Shown piece by piece: positions 17,821 through 29,000 of a stretch of DNA of 64,000 bases. How positions within the stretch are numbered: the stretch's first letter is position 1; every line of letters starts with the position of its first letter. Under the pieces are notes generated by a model. It was not told where the DNA came from, made no database searches, and saw only the letters and a program-made list of their open reading frames with translations. The position numbers and the translations under genes were made by a program. The DNA is from Paenalkalicoccus suaedae. Its GTDB lineage: Bacteria > Bacillota > Bacilli > Bacillales > Salisediminibacteriaceae. The stretch spans positions 3,348,001 through 3,412,000 of the forward strand of contig NZ_CP041372.2 of the NCBI RefSeq assembly GCF_006965545.2, given 5' to 3'.

Positions 17821-18345
17821 ATGATGAAATATCTGCTTATGCTAATCGGGTTAATCGTTTTAGTGGGTTGCACAAATGACAACGACTCAACTAACAACAC
17901 GTCCATCGAGGAGCCTTACGAATCTGGATATATCACGGCTCAAGATGGCGACCGACTGCTGTTTGTTAGTTCGGAAGCCCAGGACTTCAGTGATACCGGT
18001 GGAATTGAGGAGTTTTACTCTGCCATTTGGTTCACACCAGACGATCAAGACGTACAAGTTGGGGACTTTATTCACGTGTCCTTTTCTGTCGTAGAAACCT
18101 CTTATCCTGGCCAAGGCACGCTCGATCAACTTGAAGTCGTACCGCGCGATCAGCCTGAAGGCGCCAACTTGACAGAGGCTGAGGCCATTCGTTCCGCTCT
18201 ATCCGAGCTAAGTGATGACGATCATTGGTTCTATGCGGTGGCAGAAACATCGTTTGATCCGCAAAGCGCATCTTGGTCAATCACATTAAAACAAACGGAT
18301 TCTTTAGAGGAAACTACCATTGAAGTAAGCGACGAGGAAAGCTAA
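17821..18345 (+). CDS. DUF3221-like lipoprotein
   Basis: 174 residues. ATG 17821 follows AAGGAGG. A lipoprotein signal ends in LVGC (Cys17). The mature part fits DUF3221 (GYITAQDGDRLLFVS, FYSAIWFTPDD, VGDFIHVSF, ETSYPGQ), an OB-like beta barrel family of Bacillus lipoproteins of unknown function. The C-terminal 60 residues are an additional acidic domain. A terminator follows directly. Confidence 0.8.
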   Translation: MMKYLLMLIGLIVLVGCTNDNDSTNNTSIEEPYESGYITAQDGDRLLFVSSEAQDFSDTGGIEEFYSAIWFTPDDQDVQVGDFIHVSFSVVETSYPGQGTLDQLEVVPRDQPEGANLTEAEAIRSALSELSDDDHWFYAVAETSFDPQSASWSITLKQTDSLEETTIEVSDEES

Positions 18346-18364
18346 CATTCTAAATTAAATTAGA

Positions 18365-18402
18365 GAAAGCACCCGGTTCAGCATAGAATCGGGTGCTTTT
18401 TC
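18365..18402 (+). terminator. Terminator after the DUF3221-like lipoprotein gene
   Basis: AAAGCACCCG, loop, CGGGTGCTTTTT. Confidence 0.85.
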
Positions 18403-18499
18403 CTGTATACGTGCGCGTGGGGTTACTATAAATTGCATGTAATTACCTCCTCGCGCTAGTTGAGGCATTCAACTAACGGTTTTGAATGAGGGCTGGTTG

Positions 18500-18692
18500 G
18501 GTTTATGTGCCTTAATTGGGTTTAATGTTCCGCTTTTGAGTTTTATGTGCCTTACTTTGAAGTTATGTTCCTAACTTAGTTTTTATGTTCCGCGTTCCAA
18601 AGTTATGTTCCTTACTCAGGTTTTATGTTCCGCGTTCCAAAATTATGTTCCTTACTCAGGTTTTATGTTCCGCATTCCCGTTTTATGTTCCC
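18500..18692 (+). repeat. ATGTTCC array, 10 units, exact 20-bp period
   Basis: Core ATGTTCC/ATGTGCC starts at 18505, 18525, 18545 and so on to 18685, without slippage. Spacers mostly alternate between CTTACTCAGGTTTT-like and GCGTTCCAAAATT-like sequences. It lies between the 3' ends of two convergent genes. Confidence 0.95.
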
Positions 18693-18791
18693 AGACCTAA
18701 ACTTATAAAGCACTCCCAACACAGCACTTAGTCAAGTCCACGCCCTTCACGCACTTTACGCCCTCCAGCTCGCAAGGTCTTACTTACTTGC

Positions 18792-21077
18792 TTACTTCGC
18801 CACAACCGCCCCGTTCAGCTCGGCAATCAACTGTTCCATATGCGTCTCTGTCATCTTCTGCGAGTTGAATGCCACGAGCGCTCGCAGTGGCATGTAGCGC
18901 ATCATCGCCTGAAACATTTCGTAGGATTCATCGTCTTCGGACATGTTTGCAAACGGGCTATCTTGATTCATCTCCGCCATCCATTTTTCAAAAATAGGCG
19001 CTAGGGTTGGATTGGCTAAAATGTCGCCGGCCGGCGTGTTGCGCGTCACGGTCATCGGGAGTGCAACCGTTGACGTCACGTGCACCGTGCCCTCCTGCAC
19101 AATCTCCGCGGACGATTTGCCGATCAGGATATCAAACTCTCCAGACTCCACATGCCAGTCGCCGAGCACCGTGCTGTAGTAGGCAAACGAACGCTTATCG
19201 AGCGTAAACGTCACACGCTTCGACTCGCCAGGCTCAAGTGCCACCTTATCAAAGCCTTTCAGCTCTTTATCCGGCCGCACGACCGAGCTCGCCGTAACGC
19301 GCACGTATAGTTGCACAACTTCCTTACCAAACACGTCGCCCACATTCGTCACCGTAACCGACACATCTACCGTGCCCGTGTCCTCGATTTCTTTTTGTGA
19401 AACCACGAGGTCGCTATAAGCAAAATCCGTATAGCTTAAGCCATAGCCAAACGGGAAGAGCGGTGCAATTTTCTTTGCATCATAGTAGCGATAGCCAATA
19501 AAGATACCCTCCTTGTACTCGACCTGATCGCCTTCTCCTGGGAAGTTCAAGTAAGACGGATTATGACTAAGTACTTCCGGGAATGTTTCCGCGAGCCTTC
19601 CGCTCGGGTTTGCTTCGCCATAGAGGACATCGGCGATCGCTCCGCCAACCGCTTGTCCACCAAGGTAGGCTTCGACCACTCCTTTTACTTCGTCGAGCCA
19701 CGGCATCACGATTGGCGAACCGTTACTCAGTACAACGACAACATTTGGCTGAACGGCACTGACTGCATGGATCAGCTCAAGATGGCTTCTCGGGATATTT
19801 AAATGCTCGCGGTCATAGCCTTCGGATTCGAAGTGATCTGGTAGACCGACAAATAAAATAGCAGCGTCCGCATCTTGCGCATTTGTCACCGCCTCTTGTA
19901 CGAGAGCGTCATTCGGTTCATCCTGCTTAACCTCATAGCCTTCTGCAAATGTAATTGTGGCACCGTTTGACAGCTTTTGAAGCTCTTCTACCGCATCGTC
20001 AAGCTTCGTTGGATTAATGTGCGAGCTACCGCCACCTTGGAAGCGTGGCTTCTTGGCGAACTGACCAATAACAGCAAGGTTTGCAGATTTAGAGAGAGGA
20101 AGAATACTGTCCTCATTTTTAAGGAGCACCGTACCCTCTGCCGCTACTTTACGTGCAAGCTTGTGGTGATCTTCTTTATCGTAGTGGGCATTCTCTACGT
20201 TATTTTCCTCCGCTAAAAGAATGATCGCAAGCACGCGCTCGACGGCTGTATTTAGCGTCTCCTCTGACAGTGTGCCGTCCTTTACGGCGGCGATAATTTT
20301 GTTGTCGCCAAGACCATTGCTCGCCGGCATCTCCAACTCAAGACCAGCTTTAAGGGCATCCACGCGCTCATTCACCGCGCCCCAGTCAGACACGACAAAG
20401 CCGTCAAAGCCCCACTCGTCGCGCAGAATCGTGGTAAGTAGTCGCTCGTTTTCAGACGCATACGTACCATTTACTTTGTTGTACGCACACATAACGGTCC
20501 ACGGCTTCGCTTCTTTAACCGCGTCCTCAAAGCTCGCAAGGTAAATCTCACGGAGCGTGCGCTCGTCGATGATGGCGTCCGTTGACATGCGGCGATGCTC
20601 CTGATTGTTTGCTGCAAAGTGCTTGAGAGACGTACCGACGCCTTGGCTCTGCACACCCTTCATATGGCTAGTCGCGAGTCTGCTCGAGAGGAATGGATCC
20701 TCGGAGAAGTACTCAAAGTTACGACCGCATAGTGGTGATCGCTTCATATTTGCGCCGGGTCCGAGTAACACCGCCACATTCTCCGCCTGACACTCTTTAC
20801 CGAGTGCCACGCCGACCTCCTGAATCAGCTCAAGGTCCCACGTACTCGCAAGTCCAACCGCCGATGGGAAGCACGTCGCTGGTACACTATCATTGATTCC
20901 GAGGTGGTCCGCTCCCTCACTTTGCTTACGCAATCCGTGTGGTCCGTCCGTCACCATGATCGATGGGATCCCTAGTCGTTCGATCCCTTTGAGATGCCAA
21001 AAATCTAGCCCGGAGCATAGCCCAGCCTTCTCCTCCACTGTCATCTCTGCCACTAGCTCTTTCACACGATTTGTCAT
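18792..21077 (-). CDS. GH3 family beta-glucosidase
   Basis: 761 residues, no signal peptide, so cytoplasmic. N-terminal (alpha/beta)8 domain with [13 protein letters not shown] and the nucleophile motif VVSDWG (D231 in my count), then the alpha/beta sandwich domain and a fibronectin III-like domain ([23 protein letters not shown]) up to about residue 655. The last 100 residues ([20 protein letters not shown]) are the extra helical domain found in some Firmicutes GH3 enzymes. It should release glucose from the non-reducing end of beta-glucosides. ATG 21077 follows AAGGAGGAATTT. The divergent AraC-type gene at 21221 is the likely regulator. Confidence 0.92.
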   Translation of the reverse strand: MTNRVKELVAEMTVEEKAGLCSGLDFWHLKGIERLGIPSIMVTDGPHGLRKQSEGADHLGINDSVPATCFPSAVGLASTWDLELIQEVGVALGKECQAENVAVLLGPGANMKRSPLCGRNFEYFSEDPFLSSRLATSHMKGVQSQGVGTSLKHFAANNQEHRRMSTDAIIDERTLREIYLASFEDAVKEAKPWTVMCAYNKVNGTYASENERLLTTILRDEWGFDGFVVSDWGAVNERVDALKAGLELEMPASNGLGDNKIIAAVKDGTLSEETLNTAVERVLAIILLAEENNVENAHYDKEDHHKLARKVAAEGTVLLKNEDSILPLSKSANLAVIGQFAKKPRFQGGGSSHINPTKLDDAVEELQKLSNGATITFAEGYEVKQDEPNDALVQEAVTNAQDADAAILFVGLPDHFESEGYDREHLNIPRSHLELIHAVSAVQPNVVVVLSNGSPIVMPWLDEVKGVVEAYLGGQAVGGAIADVLYGEANPSGRLAETFPEVLSHNPSYLNFPGEGDQVEYKEGIFIGYRYYDAKKIAPLFPFGYGLSYTDFAYSDLVVSQKEIEDTGTVDVSVTVTNVGDVFGKEVVQLYVRVTASSVVRPDKELKGFDKVALEPGESKRVTFTLDKRSFAYYSTVLGDWHVESGEFDILIGKSSAEIVQEGTVHVTSTVALPMTVTRNTPAGDILANPTLAPIFEKWMAEMNQDSPFANMSEDDESYEMFQAMMRYMPLRALVAFNSQKMTETHMEQLIAELNGAVVAK

Positions 21078-21220
21078 GTAAATTCCTCCTTGTATTGGTG
21101 AAACTAGAATGGTTGTTTAAGCAAATAGTAAACGATTACACGAGATAATTATTGTGTTATGATTGTTTTTTTAGTAGTTTCTTTATGTATTTGGGACTTT
21201 TAAGGAAGAGGTGGCGATAC

Positions 21221-22438
21221 GTGATCAAGAAAGTTCGTGACGTAGCAGAGTTAATCAGTACAACTTTTTCGTTGGACGTTAGGGTGGTGGACGGGAATGG
21301 GGCGACAGTGTTGGAGCATGGTAAGGATCGGGTTGCAAATCCTGTTTACCCAACCAAACAAGCCCTTTTATCAGGCTGTGGCTTCGAATTCGTTGAGCAA
21401 AAAACAATGCCTTTCGTGCACCTATCCCCTTTTGCCGAATCCTACCTTCTTCAAAACATAGAGGATGTTGGCGTTATGATCGTCGGTCCAAGCGTCTCGC
21501 AACGTTTAACTCCTGCCGAGCTCACCGGCATTGTCCGCGACCAAAAGCTTCTCGTAAATAGATACGTGATGCAGGATTTTTATGATTCTCTCCCGGTTCA
21601 TTCTAAGTCCGAGCTCCGTCACATTGCTCGGATGCTTCACTATCTTCTTTTCGAAAAAAGAATCGAAGAGTCAGAGATTTTGAGCTCTGATCAGATGAAG
21701 GCTGGAGATTTAAATTCGACTGCCACAACGCTTCATCCAACGATGATGCTCGCAAAGCAAAAGCAAGAGCTGATCTTCCATCAGGATCCTTTGCTTGAGA
21801 AGAAGTTCTCCGATCTCCTGCAAAAGGGACAGCCAGAGAAGCTTGAAGCATATATGAAGAGTCTGCCAAAAATGCAGCTTGGTGTGCTCGCAACGACGAG
21901 TTTTTTACGGAATAAAAAGAACCTCGGAATCGCAGGCATCACGATCGCGACGCGCTCTGCCATGGCAGGCGGCGTAAACTCCGAGGAAGCCTACACACTA
22001 AGTGACCACTACATCCAGCGTATTGAAGAGATCACCGACTACGCGCGGATTGATGCTCTATTAAGCGAGGCCTATCTTACCTTTGCACGTCTCGTCGAGA
22101 AGCGACGTTATAGCAGGCATAAACGCGAAATTATTCTCGCGCAAAACTATGTATTAAATCATGTTTACGAAAAGCTGACGCTCAAAAAAGTCGCCACCGC
22201 TGTAAGTTTAAACCCATCTTATTTATCCTCTTTATTCAGCCGCGAGTCTGGTCAGTCACTTAGTGCCTATATCCTAGAGGCACGCATTAACGAAGCGAAG
22301 AGCCTATTAACGATGACGGACTCCCCTATTTCGGAAATATGCGCCTGGCTCCAATTCAACGATCAAAGCTACTTTACGAAGGTATTTAAGCAGGCTGTTG
22401 GCGTGACGCCGAAGAAGTATCGGGATGGGGTTGGGTGA
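21221..22438 (+). CDS. AraC-family transcriptional regulator
   Basis: 405 residues from GTG 21221 (AAGGAAGAGG upstream; an in-frame ATG at 21152 lacks a ribosome site). The N-terminal part (IKKVRDVAELISTTFSLDVR, with a small sensor-like domain) may bind an effector; the C-terminal 100 residues are the two helix-turn-helix AraC domain (LTLKKVATAVSLNPSYLSSL and ISEICAWLQFNDQSYFTKVF, VTPKKYR). It shares a 143-bp divergent region with the GH3 beta-glucosidase and probably activates it in response to a sugar; that is inference from position. Confidence 0.88.
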   Translation: MIKKVRDVAELISTTFSLDVRVVDGNGATVLEHGKDRVANPVYPTKQALLSGCGFEFVEQKTMPFVHLSPFAESYLLQNIEDVGVMIVGPSVSQRLTPAELTGIVRDQKLLVNRYVMQDFYDSLPVHSKSELRHIARMLHYLLFEKRIEESEILSSDQMKAGDLNSTATTLHPTMMLAKQKQELIFHQDPLLEKKFSDLLQKGQPEKLEAYMKSLPKMQLGVLATTSFLRNKKNLGIAGITIATRSAMAGGVNSEEAYTLSDHYIQRIEEITDYARIDALLSEAYLTFARLVEKRRYSRHKREIILAQNYVLNHVYEKLTLKKVATAVSLNPSYLSSLFSRESGQSLSAYILEARINEAKSLLTMTDSPISEICAWLQFNDQSYFTKVFKQAVGVTPKKYRDGVG

Positions 22439-22454
22439 GGTGGGGTAGCTCGGG

Positions 22455-22885
22455 AGCTAATTGCGCAATCATAGGGCGTGATTGCGCGGGTTTCACCCTC
22501 AACCGCGTGAATCTTCGGCATGATTGCGTACGCTCAATTTAATCGCGCAAGTTGAAGACCCGACTGCGCAGATTTCCACCTCCATTGCGTGAGTTTGACC
22601 TTCAACCACGCGAATCTCCGCCTTGATTGCGTAAACCTAATTTAATCGCGCAAGTTGAAGACCCGACTGCGCAGATTTCCACCTCCATCGCGCGAGTTTG
22701 ACCCTCAACCGCGCGAATCTTCGGCATGATTGCGTAAACCTAATTTAATCGCGCAAGGTGAAGACCCGACTGCGCAGATTTCTACCTCCATCGCGCGAGT
22801 TTGACCTTCAACCGCGCGAATCTCCGCCATGATTGCGTAAACCAAAATTAATCGCGCATATCTAACACTGATTTGCGCGAAGTGC
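22455..22885 (+). repeat. TGCG/CGCG array with 103-bp super-repeat, about 20 units
   Basis: Core positions step 21, 21, 21, 19, 21, 21, 21, 21, 19 and so on from 22460; a 19-bp step follows each TGCGTAAAC-type unit. This makes a 103-bp block of five distinct cores (ACTGCGCAG, ATTGCGTGA, ACCGCGCGA, ATTGCGTAA, ATCGCGCAA), about four blocks in all. A C-run of about ten bases at 22906-22916 follows. It fills the convergent gap between the AraC-type gene and the large SLH gene. Confidence 0.92.
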
Positions 22886-22954
22886 CACTGTATCTTAAAC
22901 ACAATCCCCCCCCCCCTCGCGCTAGTTGAGCTCTTCATTCAACTTTCCCTACGA

Positions 22955-22995
22955 GAAAAAGGCACGTGTCCACTAAAGAGACACGAGCCCTTCTT
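22955..22995 (-). terminator. Terminator of the 2092-residue SLH gene
   Basis: Minus strand AAGGGCTCGTGTC, loop, GACACGTGCCTTTTT-like stem with T run. Confidence 0.85.
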
Positions 22996-23004
22996 CCCTT
23001 ACCT

Positions 23005-26000
23005 TTATTTATACGTAACGCTTGTACTAATTGGTAGAAGCGCCACTTTTGTTCTACTTACAACTAAGCTCACCCCTGTACCTTGCTGCGTAACGCCACC
23101 TGCACCTACTAGGTCCACATTCACAACAACGTCTTGCGATCTGGTTCCAATCAAAGAACCGAGCAACCCATCAAGCGTACTAACAATCCCACTTAGTAGC
23201 CCTGTTGTCTGCCTGATTCTTACCTCTCCGCTTGCGATATCCTCGGCTGTTACAACATGGGTGAACGCTGTTCCGTTTACCGTTAATCGTACCGTATCCC
23301 CGACGTTAAGCTGGTCGAGTGGGCTCAGCGACTGAAGCGAGATGCGCCAGTCGGCTGTGGCGTTTAGGAGGCCAGCGAGGAGGTTCTCGCTCACTCGCAC
23401 GACTTCCGGAGTCCTCAGCGGAAAGCGCGGGAGCGCGCCCGCTAGAACGGAGGAGCGAGCGACTGCGTCTCCGTTACGCAAAACTACAACCTCTACCTGT
23501 AAATCAGCGCCGCTACCGATCGTGAGCAGCTCCTCGGCAGACACCCTTACTGATTGATCCAGTCCGTCACCAGATGCTACTACGTCAAAGGAGCGTAGCA
23601 CCGCTCCATTTACCAACAGCTGCACGCGGTCTCCCGCGAGCAGTCTGCCGTCTTGTAGGGTGACGCGAAGCGCATCCCTGTCCACTAAGGCGAGCGGATC
23701 TGCCGAAGCGTTCCCGAACGACTCAACAAAACTTACACCGACTACCGGAAGTGGACAGATGAGTTCAAATCGCTCACACAAAATGGTAGGAAGTGTCCCG
23801 ACTGTTTCCCCCAAATCAACTAGCACCTCACGGGTAAACACGAGTGGCGTTGCGACCGTCTCGGTCGACTCGCTCCCTCTCGTAAGGACTGCCCGGATTG
23901 GCACAGTCGCCTCCGCTCCACTTAACGCTTCCACTACACCCTCGAGGTCTAGCTGCTCTAGCGACACGGCGAGCTCTCCGGCGTCCAAGTTGGCCTGCGT
24001 GAGCGTCCGAGTGATTGTTTGTCCGGCGACCTCTAAAACAATCTCATCGCCCACAAGCGGCACGCCGTCGACGGAGTCTGTGAGCGCGATCCGCACGAGC
24101 TCCTCGCCTGTCAATGCATCCACGGTGCTCGCGACCGGCCCTAGCACCGGCGTGAATAGCGGTAGCTCGGGTAGCGTGACGTCGACCGTAAACTCGCGCG
24201 TCACGTCAGCGTTTGTGAGTCGCACGGTGAGCGTGTGTGTCTCGCCGCCCTCAAGGCGTTTGAGCGACGCAAGTGTTATTGCAACGCCCTCTTCTCCAAC
24301 TACCTCTGCAGAAACAAGGGTGACGCTGCCTGCCATCACGGTAATGGACGTTCCGGGATCCACGTCCGTGAGCTGTAGCACGTCATCACCTGCGAGTAGC
24401 GATGCTAAGGTGAGCTCGTTTGCGGTGATGGTCGTGCATACGAGCGGGATGCTACACACGATGTCTCCAACTGCGTCGCGCAGGCTTTGGAGGAGATTCT
24501 GTGTGATTGGGACGGTAAGCTCCGTTCCTATTGCATCTAGGTTTTTATAGATCACACTTGGTACGATAGTGAGCGTGTCGCCTGTTCGTAGCGTACCGAC
24601 GAGCTCGGTTACTTGTTCGTCCGTTAGTTTGACGGTGGCGATTTCTGCTTCGATCATGGCGTCTGTGATTAGGATGGTTTGCGCGTCTATTTTGCCACCA
24701 AAGTCGAGCTGTAACTCTGCGCCTGCCCCGATGTGGAGGAGGTCGCTTGCTGTGTTACCTAGGCGAATGTCGATGCTACGATTCGCGCTGAGTAACTGCG
24801 TTAGCAGTGTCTCCCCATTTTCTGTGACGAAAAGAGGTTGGAGCTGCTCATAGAGTGGTAATGTGAGTGTTGTTTGCTGTGATTCGTCACTGCGTCCGTC
24901 TTGCTTGAGTGTTGCAACTAGGTTAGTCGTTGCTTGGCTACCTAGTTGTCGTGCGATATTTTTCGGTAATGTGATAGGCACTTGTCCGTCGTCTAGCATG
25001 GCTTGTGTAAGTGCGATTGTAGCGATTGTTGTGTTGCCTATGGATAAGGTAATCTCATCGCCGATATTTAGGAACTCGGGCTCACTTAGCTGTATCATGG
25101 CGATTGCGCCTTCGTTATTGAGTAGGTCTAGAGTGAGTGTGTCGACGGCGTTTAGCGAGATCAGTGAATCAGGTATTGCGGGCGGGTCTGGGTCTGGATT
25201 CGGTTCTGGGTCGGTCACCGGCGGACATAGGATTGGTAATGGTAACGAGCAGACAATGTCTCCAATCGTGTTGCCAAGTTGCGCCAAGAGATCCTCTGTT
25301 ACTTCGACGGCGAACGTTTCGCCGATTGTTTCTTCCCCTTCGTAAGTGACTGTCGGGATGATAGAAATGCTTGAACCAACTGTTAGGGATTCTAATAACT
25401 GTGTCACTACATTCTGCGGAAGTGTCACTTCAACGAAGCCTTCCTCCAAAATCTCTTCCGTTATATCAAATGTTTGTGTTGGGATTACATCATTAAAATC
25501 GAGCTCTAACTGCGCACCTGGTCCAAAGTGGAGAAGGTCGTTTAAGTCAGCGTCTAAATCAATTCGAATCGTGCGATCCTCTCCTAATAGACGTTGTAAA
25601 ATAGCTAGTTCGGTCGCTCCGTTTATAACAGATTCAACTGTTTCAAACAGTGGGAACGAAACAAGCTCTGTTTCAATCTCCTCATCTCGGTTTTCTAAAT
25701 TCAACGACACCGCAAGCGTTTCAGATGCTCGACTACCTAGTTGTCGCACGATGCTTAGCGGTAAGGAGATATCTACTTCGCCATTATCTAGCATGCTTTG
25801 AGTGAGAACGATAGTATCAACAGTAATACTCCCTACCGTCACCTCAAACTCGTCTCCCACGTTTAAAAAGTCGGTATCTAATAAGGTCACCGTCGCGATT
25901 GTCTCTTCATTTCGAAGGAGGTTCAGCGAGATGAGATCAACCACGTTTAACGAAATCAACGAGTCTGGTACTACTGGATCTGGATCCGTCACCGGTGGAC

Positions 26001-29000
26001 ATAGAATTGGTAACGGCACCGAGCAGACGATGTCACCAATCGTGTTGCCAAGTTCCACTAAGAGGCCCTCTGTTATCACGACGGTGAAAGCTTCACCGAC
26101 TGTTTCTTCCCCGTCATAACTCACTGTTGGTGTAATCGAAACGCTCGAACCAACTGTTAGCGATTCTAATAGCTCCGTCACTAAATTCTGCGGTAGCGTT
26201 ACCTCGACGAAGCCTTCCTCCAAAATCTCTTCCGTTATATCAATTGTTTGTGCATCAATAACACCATTAAAATCAAGCTCCAGCTGAGCGCCTGGACCGA
26301 CGTGCAATAGGTCCTCTAAGTCTGCTTCCACATCAATTCGAACTGTACGATCCTCTCCTAATAAACGCTGTAAGATATCTAGACTCGACGCTCCGTTTAT
26401 AACAGACCCGATCGTTTCAAAAAGCGGAAACGTTACTTCGCGCACTAATGTCTCGACGGATTGACCGTCCTGCTCGAGCGTCACTTCTAACTCTGCGACA
26501 GCGCGACTGCCCAGCTGGCGCACGAGGAAAATGGGTAGCGTGACATCAACCATACCTGCATCTAGCATGGATTCTGTCACCTCAATCACACGAACCTCGG
26601 TCCCACCGAGCGTGACGGTAAGATCGTCTCCGACGTTTACGAGCTCTCGATTCAGTAAATCAATGCGCGCAATGACCCCATTGTTTCTCAACAAATCAAG
26701 GGTGATTATGTCCGCAATCTCAAGCCCGATCAAGGACTCAGGGTCAGACGGATCCGATTGATCCGGTGGGCACAGGAGCGGGATCGTGCAGACGATATCG
26801 CCGATCACATCGCGGAGGTCGTCAAGAAGACCACGCGTGATCTCCACTTCGTAAGGCTGGCCAACTGTCACCACCTCCTCAAACTCGATGGACGGTGTGA
26901 TTTCAAGCGTCGTGCCAACCGTCAAGGAGCCAAGAAGTGTCTGTGCGAGCGGCTCTTCAATCTTCACATCCACAAAACCATCGTCAATCATGCCAAGCGT
27001 CAGCTCGATTTGCTGAGCCGGAACCCCTTGGCTAAATGCGATGAAAAGCTCTGCGCCCGGGCCGATATGATTGAGTTCATCAAGCTGCAGATCAACACGA
27101 ATCGTGCGCGTGGTCCCAAAAAGATTCTCCAGAAGCGCAGCCGGATTTAGCGCGCGAATTACCGTTGCGACCTCCTGGAAGATCGGGAATGTTAGCGATT
27201 CGACAACCGTCTCGTCCTCCCTGTCTTCGCGAGACAGCTTCACAGCAAGATCGGTCGTTGCCCGGCTACCTAACTCGCGCACGAGCGTAATCGGAAGCGT
27301 CACGTCTACCTTCTCAGCTACGAGCATCTCTTCCGTGAGCTCCACGACGCTCACCTCGCGTCCAGCAAGCGTCACAGTAAGCTCATCGCCAACCGATAAA
27401 AATTCACTCGCGAGTAAATCAATTTGAGCAATCACACCGCCCGATTGGAGCAACGAGAGCGACAGCAAGTCTCTAAATATCGTAAGTCCGATCAAGGACG
27501 CCGGCTCCTCGGGGTCTACTGGGTCAACGGGCTCCTCCGGCGTTTCCGGGTCCACCGGCGGAGGCTCGGGTCCAACTGGCACGCAAGACACGAGCTCACA
27601 AATCCGCGCGTCCACCGCCGCCGACACTCGACCTCGCAAGCCGCGCAGCACCGCCTCCGTGAGCGTAATTCGCACTTCCCCACCGCGCATCTGCTCGACC
27701 TCGTCCGCCAGCACAGGCGTAAGGATCACGACATCATTGACTCTGGTGAGAAACCGCATAAGCGCCGCCTCATTAAGACGAACCCCAACCTGCTCCCGAG
27801 CCACTTCGTCGGCAGTCAACACCGTGCGGATCGGCACACTGCGATTGTTTTCCAAACGGAAGGTATTGCCTACCGCAATTTGCTCTAACCCATCTGGCGC
27901 TACGCGCACTTGCACCGTGCGAGAGCCCGCCAAAAAGTCGATTTGCTGCTCTAAGCTTGTAAAGCTCGCCATGCTTGGCGTAGCGAGTGGGAAACGCGGA
28001 ACTTGAATCACCTCGTCCTCTGTCGTAAAGCGGTCGCCGTCCACAACCGTGCTCGCGTTAACCGTAAGACGGTTCTCACTTTGCGACCGCCACGCACGCT
28101 CGGGTAGCGTAAACAATAGAGGTTCTCCTGCCGTGAGCATACGCTCCACCGTAAACCCGTTGCTGAGCGCAAGCGTCACCTGCGCGTCTTGATCGCCTTC
28201 GACGCGGAAGGTTGGCGTTGTTGTTAACCTGTCGACAGCAATTGTTCCGTCAGTTAGTCCGGGCTCTTCCACAAACAGCGTGATCGGCTCGTCCTGTTCG
28301 CTTGAGAGGACGATCGCTTCCTCGAAAACGATAGTGCCGACGCTGTTGGTGAGCCTGATGGTGAAGGATTCCCACTTTGGTAGCGTGAGCGTTGCCTGTT
28401 CCATGTCCGAGGCTCCGCGCGTGAAGCGGACTCCGCCCGTTTCCGTTTCTCTGCCGTTCGTCGCAGCGAACGTCAGCTCATTTATATCCGTTCCCGTTTG
28501 AGAAAACAGGATGCGGACGCTGTCCTCTTCTTCTATGACGTCATCGATCGCTATTTGAAGGGTGTGTACTGATTCGACACCGCGTTGTAAGAGCGTGACA
28601 AACTCTGCGCGGCTTACGTCTTCATTTGGCGCGAACGTTGCGTTAGCGCGGCCGTTCGTCAACCCGGTGTGAAAGAGTGTGACGATGTTTCTCGCCAAAG
28701 CATGTGAACCTATATCTGTGAAAGGTGTCGGTGCATCGACGTGCTCGAGTTTGAAGGCGCGTGTTAGGATGGTGGCCATTTCAGCTCGGGTGAGTGTGCT
28801 TGTGCCTCGAAAATTACCGTCGGGATACCCTGTTAGAACGCCTGCGCGTTGCATGCGTGTGATTTCGGTAAAATAGGGATGCGTGTTTGGTATGTCGGTA
28901 AAGGGCTGTGTCTCAGCCGGTAGTGGTAGCCCGGGATCGAGCAAACGATGTAGGATGGCGGCTGCTTGCTCGCGTGTAAGACTTGCGCGTGGCAGGAAGC

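Noticed and set aside
22906-22916. C homopolymer as a phase-variable switch
   Set aside because: It lies beyond the AraC-type gene and beyond the terminator of the SLH gene, so no gene would clearly be affected.
23319-28876. Long + strand open frames opposite the giant SLH gene, up to 296 codons
   Set aside because: Shadow frames of a GC-rich repetitive gene; low-complexity Ser/Thr/Arg composition and no ribosome sites.
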